Shown here: piece after piece, positions 6,745 through 11,613 of the stretch | How positions within the stretch are numbered: the stretch's first letter is position 1 | How the letters are laid out: every line of letters starts with the position of its first letter | Assembly (NCBI GenBank): GCA_946479335.1 | Contig: CAMLFP010000161.1 | Span: forward strand, 1 to 11,613 | Direction: 5' to 3' | DNA from: an uncultured Archangium sp. | GTDB lineage: Bacteria > Myxococcota > Myxococcia > Myxococcales > Myxococcaceae | DNA: 11,613 bases | Position numbers and translations under genes: made by a program | Notes under the pieces: model-generated | The model's database searches: none | What the model was told of the DNA's origin: nothing | What the model saw: the letters and a program-made list of their open reading frames with translations, nothing else

Positions 6745-7010
6745 AGTTCAGGAACCACTCCGAAAGAGGTGCGCGTCACCTCGGGGTCGAGCCAGTTGCA
6801 GAGGACCTGCAGCGCGGCGTTCATCGCGTTCTTCACGGGGAGGGAGCTGTTGATGCGGCCGAAGTCGACGGCCGCCAGCTTGAGGTGCCCCCACGCGTAG
6901 TCATCGGTCACGTCGACGTTGAAGCTCGCCGCGCCCGGTTGCTGACAGTACGAGAGGAGGTACGGGCTGAGCGCCTTCAAGAGCGCGAGCCTCACTTCGT
7001 CATTGGTCAT
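6741..7010 (-). CDS. Small protein of unknown function, first gene of the redox cassette
   Basis: An 89-residue protein from the ATG at 7010, preceded by a good Shine-Dalgarno (GAAAGGTGA on the minus strand, 7017-7025). No family is recognised. An N-terminal helix (NDEVRLALLKALSPYLLSY) is followed by a strand-like section (ASFNVDVTD, GHLKLAAVDFG) and another helix (VKNAMNAALQVLCNWLDPE), suggesting a small alpha/beta fold. There is no signal peptide or transmembrane helix. Its stop overlaps the NTF2-like start by 4 nt, so the two products are probably made in proportion and may interact. Codon use matches the neighbours, supporting it as a real gene despite its size. Confidence 0.8.
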   Translation of the reverse strand: MTNDEVRLALLKALSPYLLSYCQQPGAASFNVDVTDDYAWGHLKLAAVDFGRINSSLPVKNAMNAALQVLCNWLDPEVTRTSFGVVPEL

Positions 7011-7016
7011 CTGCCT

Positions 7017-7025
7017 TCACCTTTC
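7017..7025 (-). promoter_or_regulatory. Strong Shine-Dalgarno of the 89-residue gene
   Basis: The minus-strand sequence GAAAGGTGA, ending 6 nt before the ATG at 7010, pairs well with the 16S anti-SD. It is the clearest ribosome binding site in the window and fills most of the 21-nt gap after the preceding lipoprotein gene. This fixes the start of the small gene and fits continued translation of a longer polycistronic transcript. Confidence 0.65.
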
Positions 7026-7031
7026 TTTCCT

Positions 7032-8546
7032 TCAGTGGACGCGAACCACGCCGTTGGAGCTGCGCAACACCGCCTCGAGCTGGCCGTCGAAGAGCGCGCG
7101 GGCCGCGGCGCGGGAGTCACCGGCGGTGCGCGTGAGGCGGTAGCAGAAGCTGGTGCCCTCGCTGGGCGTGATGCACCCGGTCTGCTGCGGGTAGTCGGGG
7201 TCGGCGCCGCCCTCGTTGGCGGGCATGAAGTGCGCGCCCGCGTCGTCGGTCATCACGTCGTTGAACTGCGAGAACGCCCGCACGCGGAGGTAGAGCGCGT
7301 CGCCGTCGCGCAGCACCTCGACCAGCCGCGCCGTCTGCGGGTAGCGCTGCAGCGAGCCCGCGCCGAGCATCGGCAACACCCCGCCACCGGGGCGCGCGAG
7401 GGTGTCGAAGGCGTCTTTTTCTCCGCCGTGGAAGTACGCCAGCACTGCCGGGGAGCCGGTCAACGCCTCGCGCAGCTGCGCGCCCGCGGCGCCGTCGATT
7501 TCATCGAGCGCGTGGTGCCCGAAGACGAGGTAGCGCTGGCCGCCGTCGGTGGCGGAGACCTCGTTGCGCAGCCACTCCAATTGCGCGCGCAGCAGGTGGC
7601 CGCGCGAGGAGCCCCACGAGCCGTCGTCTTCCAACGCCTCGGAGGTGTTGAGCACCAGCACGCGGAACGTGAGCTCCGGCGCGGCCGGCGTGGGCACGTC
7701 GAAGGCGTAGTAGCCGTGCATCTGCGCGCACCAGCTGGCAGTGGTGCACGCGAAGTCGAAGCCGTGGAAGTCAGACATCGCGAGCGCGCCGGCGTCGGGC
7801 ACGTTGTAGTCGAGGCGCCCCGCGACGAAGGGCATCGACGGGTCTTCGACGGCCGCGTTCCTCGAGTGGTACTTCATGAAGCGGTACGCGTTCCCGATGG
7901 GCACGTAGGGCGCGACCACGTTCAACTGGCTGACGCTCTCCAGCGGCTTGTCGCCCATGAACGCGGCGTCGCGCGGGCCGATGGCGTTGAACCACGGCAT
8001 CTGCGCGACGTTCATCGCGGCGATGAAGCGCATCAGCTCGGAGAAGAGCCCGGTGCCGACGGCGTTGCCGGTGTGCAGCAGGAAACGCGGCTTCTCCGGG
8101 AGCCCGTTCGCCGCGGCCACCACGCCCGCCACCGCCGCGTCGCTGTGCCGGCGCCAGCGGTTGTCGAGCGAGAGCGCGTTGTACGGCTTCGGCCAGTAGA
8201 CCAGCGCGCGCTCGCGCACATCGGCGTCGCCGAGGTGCACGAAGGAGAACGCGACGCTGGCGCTGGCGGGCAGCGCGCTGGTGCCGTCGAGCCCGCGCGC
8301 GCACAGCGAGGGCGTGCCGTCGCAATAGACGTGCGGCGCGAAGGCCTTCTCACACGACGGGTAGTCCGTCGCCCGGAGCTCGTTGCGCAGGCAGTCGGCG
8401 CTCTGCCACAGCGACGAGGGGATGGACGGCGGCTCCCCTTCGACGCGCTGGAAGCGCCAGGTGCACGCCGCCAGCAGCAGCACCGCCGCCGCGCCGACGC
8501 GAAGCACTCCACCGTTCACCCGACGCCGCGCCTCGCTTCGCATCAT
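7032..8546 (-). CDS. Lipoprotein related to calcineurin-like metallophosphoesterases, active site degenerate
   Basis: A 504-residue lipoprotein. The start at 8546 is the first of two adjacent ATGs and overlaps the ceramidase-like stop as ATGA; an upstream in-frame extension would be an Arg/Pro-rich readout of the preceding gene. A basic n-region and hydrophobic core end in the lipobox LLAAC, with C28 as the lipidated residue. The fold is suggested by FVHLGDAD (about 102-109), HTGNAVGTG (158-166), IGPRDAAF (189-196), QLEWLRNEV (322-330), VFGHHALDEI (341-350) and YFHGGEKDA (371-379), which fall in the order of the metallophosphoesterase motifs. However, GD-x-x-D, GNHD and GHxH are replaced by TGN, GPRD and HGGEKD, so most metal ligands appear missing. 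Many cysteines (for example those in the segment following the lipobox) may form disulfides in the periplasm. It could be a binding protein or divergent enzyme; the family call is moderate. Confidence 0.7.
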   Translation of the reverse strand: MMRSEARRRVNGGVLRVGAAAVLLLAACTWRFQRVEGEPPSIPSSLWQSADCLRNELRATDYPSCEKAFAPHVYCDGTPSLCARGLDGTSALPASASVAFSFVHLGDADVRERALVYWPKPYNALSLDNRWRRHSDAAVAGVVAAANGLPEKPRFLLHTGNAVGTGLFSELMRFIAAMNVAQMPWFNAIGPRDAAFMGDKPLESVSQLNVVAPYVPIGNAYRFMKYHSRNAAVEDPSMPFVAGRLDYNVPDAGALAMSDFHGFDFACTTASWCAQMHGYYAFDVPTPAAPELTFRVLVLNTSEALEDDGSWGSSRGHLLRAQLEWLRNEVSATDGGQRYLVFGHHALDEIDGAAGAQLREALTGSPAVLAYFHGGEKDAFDTLARPGGGVLPMLGAGSLQRYPQTARLVEVLRDGDALYLRVRAFSQFNDVMTDDAGAHFMPANEGGADPDYPQQTGCITPSEGTSFCYRLTRTAGDSRAAARALFDGQLEAVLRSSNGVVRVH

Positions 8547-10588
8547 GGGGCCCCCGGCGCGGAGAACTCCGCAGAGAAGAGGTCGTCGCCTGGGCGCGCG
8601 ACGGCGAAGCGGCACTTCCCGAAGCGGCTCCCGGGCGGCGGCTGCCACCGCGCGGTCCACGTCGCGCCGTCCTGGCTCACCTCCAGCGCGCGCCCGTCGT
8701 CAGACTGCGGGAGGCCGTCATCGTCGACCGGCACGCGCCACGCGCCTGCGGCGTCGCACTCCACGCGCACCTCCGCGGGCGGGCGACAGCGCTCTCCGGG
8801 CTTCGCGCCGCTCCACGTGAAGGCGCGCGCGTCGCCACTCGACGTCACGCTCAGCGCGCTCCACGTCTGCGGTTGGCACGGCGGCGCGTTCTCGGGCGGC
8901 ACGAAGGGTTTGCCCGGCGGCGGCCCGGGCCAGAACTCACGGCGCGGGTGCCATCGGTCGCGGCGCTTGCCCAGCAGCCCGGCGAGCCGGCCGAACTCCT
9001 CGACGAACAGGTCGCCTTCCTCGCCGCCGTACATGGTGTTGCCGCCCTCGTAGGCCTGCGCGAGGTACTCCGGGCCGGTGGTGATGTACGTGACGTAGCC
9101 GTTGGTGAGGCCCAGCACCGCGAAGGCCGGCGCATCGGCGCTGCCGCCCCGGGGGTTGAGCGCGCCGCGCACCGCGCGCTCGATGCGGTGGCCGACCTCC
9201 GTCGTCGCCTCGCCGGGCACGGAGGCGAACACCACGCCGTCGCTGCCCTTGCCGATGCGCACCACCTGGAAGGGCACGACATCGGGCGTCTCGTCGGGGT
9301 CGGTGAGGAACACCGTGATGGGCTTGAGCAACACGCCGAACTCGCCGCGCTGACTCATGCAGCCAGACGGCGCGCGGGCGTTGCCCTCCTTCGCGCCGAG
9401 CCACGCGGCGACCTCCGGCGCGCGCCCTTCTTCGGAGCCCGCCACCTGCGCGTTCGACATGTACGACGCCGGGCAGAGGTTGCTCCCGGTGGTCGGCGCG
9501 CCGCGCAGCGAGAGCTCGTCGTACGCGACCGGCAACCCATCGAGCGTGAGGCCGCCCGCGTCGATGCGCGCCTGGGCCGCGTCGAAGGCGCGCACCGCCG
9601 CCGCGGCGACCAGCTTCGACACCTCGTAGGTCAGCGCGAAGCCCGCGTTCTTCCCCGGCGCGGGGCCCGCGGCGACGTCACCCTCGGCGCCGGTGGTGGT
9701 GGCGGCGACGAAGTCCTCCGGCACGCGCGCGCCCAGCAGCGACTTCGTCAGCCGCGCGGTGAGGCCGTGCACATCGCCATGCAGCAGCGGCGAGTGGTAC
9801 CCCGCGGAGTTCCCGTGCACGGCGAAGGCGGTCCACACGCCGGCGGGCGTGAAGGGCGCGCCGGCCGAGGCCTGGGTGTCGACGCGCAGCAACGTCAGCG
9901 TGTGGTTGACGGCGGCCTCGACGAGCTTCCCCGACGCGTCGGGCTCCATCGGCATGCGCTGGCCCTCGTCGAAGTTGTGCCGCCAGGCCTCGATGCTGCG
10001 GTTCGACGTCGCCTCGCGCGCCACCTGCTCCTGCACCACCGCGAGCCGCGCGGGCCGGAGGCTGTCGTCCAGGAAGGCCTCGTGCACCGCGCCCGCGATG
10101 CGGGAGACGAAGTAGTCGGTGAGCGCCTCGTCGAACCCGTTCCGCGCGGGGATCATGTGGTTGAAGAAGCGGTCGCCGAAGAAGCCGCCCGGGCCGCCGT
10201 GCGTGTGCGTGGTCGACATCACCAGCCGCGTCGGGTCGATGCCGTCCTTCTCCAGCGCCTTCGCGATGCGCCGGTGCATCAAGGTGCTGGCGGCGCCGAG
10301 GTCCACCTGCACCAGCGCGAGCCGCTGGCCCTTCGCCTCCAGCGCCAGCACGCGCGCCTTCAAGCGCAGCCAGTAACCGGTGCTGTACGCGTGCCCGTCG
10401 GTCGACCAGCCGTACAGCGGCGGGCCGGGCTCCGGCGTGAGGTCGACCTCGCGGAAGGCCGCGCGCACGCCCGCGTCGGGGAACGTCAGGGTCGCGCGCG
10501 GGCTCTCCACCGGCACCATCACCCCCTTGCCGAAGGGGAGCGGACACGCAGTGAGGCACACCCCCAACAGCAGACCCCCGACACGCAT
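8543..10588 (-). CDS. Neutral/alkaline ceramidase-family lipoprotein, catalytic serine not conserved
   Basis: A 681-residue protein within the usual length of neutral ceramidases (PF04734), which cleave the amide bond of ceramide to sphingosine and fatty acid. The N-terminus MRVGGLLLGVCLTAC ends in a lipobox with C15 lipidated, so it is an envelope lipoprotein. Family motifs are clear: STTHTHGGPGG (125-135, zinc His), VHGNS (257-261, zinc His), SVPGEATTEVGHR (456-468, zinc Glu) and TNGYVTYITTGPEYLAQAYEGGNTMYG (zinc Tyr region, about 495-521). The catalytic hexapeptide, GDVSPN in characterised enzymes, is GDVAAG here at 303-308, so the nucleophile serine is A306 (codon GCC at 9671-9673). Residues about 560-681 form a Cys-containing C-terminal beta domain. 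Either it is inactive, or it uses a different mechanism or substrate. The gene overlaps the next lipoprotein gene by 4 nt. Confidence 0.9.
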   Translation of the reverse strand: MRVGGLLLGVCLTACPLPFGKGVMVPVESPRATLTFPDAGVRAAFREVDLTPEPGPPLYGWSTDGHAYSTGYWLRLKARVLALEAKGQRLALVQVDLGAASTLMHRRIAKALEKDGIDPTRLVMSTTHTHGGPGGFFGDRFFNHMIPARNGFDEALTDYFVSRIAGAVHEAFLDDSLRPARLAVVQEQVAREATSNRSIEAWRHNFDEGQRMPMEPDASGKLVEAAVNHTLTLLRVDTQASAGAPFTPAGVWTAFAVHGNSAGYHSPLLHGDVHGLTARLTKSLLGARVPEDFVAATTTGAEGDVAAGPAPGKNAGFALTYEVSKLVAAAAVRAFDAAQARIDAGGLTLDGLPVAYDELSLRGAPTTGSNLCPASYMSNAQVAGSEEGRAPEVAAWLGAKEGNARAPSGCMSQRGEFGVLLKPITVFLTDPDETPDVVPFQVVRIGKGSDGVVFASVPGEATTEVGHRIERAVRGALNPRGGSADAPAFAVLGLTNGYVTYITTGPEYLAQAYEGGNTMYGGEEGDLFVEEFGRLAGLLGKRRDRWHPRREFWPGPPPGKPFVPPENAPPCQPQTWSALSVTSSGDARAFTWSGAKPGERCRPPAEVRVECDAAGAWRVPVDDDGLPQSDDGRALEVSQDGATWTARWQPPPGSRFGKCRFAVARPGDDLFSAEFSAPGAP

Positions 10589-10610
10589 GGGTCGAATGGT
10601 ACGCGACCCA
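10588..10610. promoter_or_regulatory. Inverted repeat around a possible -10 box at the ceramidase-like start
   Basis: TGGGTCG and CGACCCA are perfect 7-bp arms separated by 9 nt, and the left arm includes the first base of the start codon. On the minus strand the spacer holds TACCAT (10601-10596), a TAxxxT-type -10 hexamer that would place transcription start at about 10589-10588, giving a leaderless mRNA. No Shine-Dalgarno precedes this ATG, in agreement. No good -35 is visible. The arms could be an operator or an RNA hairpin masking the start. Confidence 0.35.
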
Positions 10611-10642
10611 CCTCACATCTGAAGGATTTTGCGACGCTCCCC

Positions 10643-11410
10643 TCAGCCCACGACCGGCTGGCGCGTGTTGAGGAGCCAGTCGCCGTGCTTGAGCTGCTGC
10701 GCGGTGACGACCTCCAGGTGCTCCAGCGGCACCACCCGGCCGCCGCGCGCGGTGGCGGTGTCTTGCAGCAGCACGTCGAAGTCGTCGGTCGGGAGGTGGC
10801 TCCACAGCGAGAGCCACAGGTCGAAGGGCAGCTGCGCCTGCGCGCGCGAGACGTGCACGCCCACCAGCGCCAACGCAAGCTGACCGGCCAGCTTCCCGGC
10901 CTCCGCGAGGTTGCGCCGCGGCTTCTCGTTGGGGAGGAAGACGACGCGCCGGTTGAAGTTCACCGCGTAGCCCTGCTGCCACCCGCCGGGGAACTTCGCA
11001 GTGGCCACGCTGCCGAGGTAGCGCACCTGCGCGGCGGCCGTCTGCGGCGGCACCGGGAGCTCCGTCAGCAACACCAGCGCGCCCCACAGCCGCGCGAAGT
11101 CTTGCGCGAAGCGCACCGTGACGCTGCCCTGCGGCGTGCGCACCGTCAGCTTCGCGGTCGATGCCTTGAGGTCGACGCCGGTGATGTCGGCGAGGCGCAC
11201 GGCCTTCACCGGGCCGAGGGGCGGCGCGAAGAGGAGCCGCCGCTGCGTCAACCAGTAGCGGCCCGAGAAGAGCCACGGCAGCGCGGCCAACGGCAGCAGC
11301 GCGCACAGCGCCGGCGCGAAGGCCAGCGTGTAGAGCCACACGTGCCAGCTGCGCCCTCCGGAGAGGACGACGGTTTCACCGGGCTCGAGGGCGATGGGGG
11401 GAGGCGTCAT
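10643..11410 (-). CDS. Membrane-anchored protein with PH-like (bPH2-type) domain
   Basis: A 255-residue protein from the ATG at 11410. Residues about 25-49 form one hydrophobic segment (WLYTLAFAPALCALLPLAALPWLF), either a single helix or a tight hairpin. Directly after it, GRYWLTQRRLLFAP is the typical entry of bacterial PH-like domains (YdbS/YdbT type), followed by alternating strands (VKAVRLADITGVDL, KLTVRTPQGSVTVRF) and a DFARLWGALVLL helix that closes the fold near residue 115. The remaining roughly 130 residues look soluble, with strands (AVNFNRRVVFLP) and helices, and are not recognised. The function is unknown; such domains usually anchor or assemble at the membrane face. It sits after a terminator, so it probably has its own promoter, although none is convincing in the 33 nt before the start. 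The next gene begins 54 nt downstream. Confidence 0.78.
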   Translation of the reverse strand: MTPPPIALEPGETVVLSGGRSWHVWLYTLAFAPALCALLPLAALPWLFSGRYWLTQRRLLFAPPLGPVKAVRLADITGVDLKASTAKLTVRTPQGSVTVRFAQDFARLWGALVLLTELPVPPQTAAAQVRYLGSVATAKFPGGWQQGYAVNFNRRVVFLPNEKPRRNLAEAGKLAGQLALALVGVHVSRAQAQLPFDLWLSLWSHLPTDDFDVLLQDTATARGGRVVPLEHLEVVTAQQLKHGDWLLNTRQPVVG

Positions 11411-11443
11411 GCCCGCCCGACCCCACGCCTCGGAGCCCGGTGC

Positions 11444-11478
11444 AAAACAACTCCGCGCGAAGGTTCACCGCGCCGGAG
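11444..11478 (-). terminator. Rho-independent terminator of the gene at the right edge
   Basis: On the minus strand, 2 nt after the TAG at 11481, CTCC-G-GCGCG pairs with CGCGC-GGAG (4 bp plus 5 bp around one bulged base, 9-nt loop) and is followed immediately by TTGTTTT (11450-11444). Position, stem stability and T-tract agree with a functional intrinsic terminator, which would isolate the PH-like gene from upstream transcription. Confidence 0.7.
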
Positions 11479-11480
11479 CG

Positions 11481-11613
11481 CTACCGCTTCTCGTCGTCAT
11501 CGACGAACGACGAGTCACCGCTCTTGCTGACCGCGGCCACCACCTTCTGCAGCTGCGCGTCGTCGTAGTTCATCAACACCTTCGCGGCGTCGCGCGCGCG
11601 CTGCTTCAGCGTC
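11481..11613 (-). CDS. C-terminal end of an unidentified protein (partial)
   Basis: Only the last 43 residues are in the window; the 5' part lies beyond base 11613. The frame ends at TAG 11483-11481. Nearly every codon ends in G or C, and an intrinsic terminator follows, so the frame is real. The visible tail begins TLKQRARDAAKVLMNYDD, is helical, and ends in an acidic, polar stretch (SSFVDDDEKR). No domain can be assigned from this fragment. Confidence 0.7.
   Translation of the reverse strand, partial: TLKQRARDAAKVLMNYDDAQLQKVVAAVSKSGDSSFVDDDEKR

Noticed and set aside
8873..11530. An 885-codon plus-strand open frame, and a similar one at 6885-9053
   Set aside because: Both lie opposite the ceramidase-like and neighbouring genes; the translations are His/Arg/Ala/Gly-rich with no recognisable domain.
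1..11613. CRISPR arrays, tRNA genes, insertion sequences and phage genes
   Set aside because: No repeat-spacer pattern, cloverleaf, transposase or integrase signature was seen on either strand.

Overview
The window is very GC-rich, with a strong G/C bias at third codon positions, and every gene supported here lies on the minus strand. One gene encodes a DUF2378/TIGR02265 protein, a paralogous family essentially confined to Myxococcus-like bacteria. With the transmembrane chemoreceptor and several lipoproteins, this points to a myxobacterium (Myxococcales, probably Cystobacterineae). No rRNA, tRNA, CRISPR array, insertion sequence or integrase was seen, and no gene-free stretch exceeds about 180 bases.

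In transcription order (right to left) the layout is as follows. (a) 11613-11481: the C-terminal tail of an unidentified protein, followed by a convincing intrinsic terminator (11478-11444). (b) 11410-10643: a membrane-anchored protein with a PH-like domain. (c) 10588-7032: two lipoprotein genes overlapping by 4 nt. The first is a neutral-ceramidase homologue and the second a calcineurin-like metallophosphoesterase relative. Both appear to have lost key catalytic residues. (d) 7010-3881: a tightly packed cassette of a small unknown protein, an NTF2/SnoaL-like protein, a large FAD-dependent lactone-oxidase-type oxidoreductase and the DUF2378 protein. Gaps or overlaps are -4, +1 and +4 nt. (e) 3783-2983: a ferritin-like predicted metal-dependent hydrolase (PF10118). 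(f) 2913-1303: a methyl-accepting chemotaxis protein. (g) 1199-735: a stand-alone mannose-family PTS IIB protein. (h) 555-1: a secreted coiled-coil protein of unknown function.

Blocks c and d could form one transcript of six genes from 10588 to 3881, because the only gap between them is 21 nt and contains a good Shine-Dalgarno sequence. Block e may be a read-through member after 97 nt. The content suggests an envelope-associated lipid or sphingolipid theme (the ceramidase-like lipoprotein) joined to a flavin oxidase with a SnoaL-like partner and a diiron-type protein. The joint function is inference and is not shown by the sequence. The receptor, PTS IIB and coiled-coil genes look like separate units. 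Three short sequence elements in the intergenic regions look regulatory: a 16-bp perfect palindrome before the PTS gene, an inverted repeat around a possible -10 box at the ceramidase start, and a sigma-54-like -24/-12 element before the coiled-coil gene.
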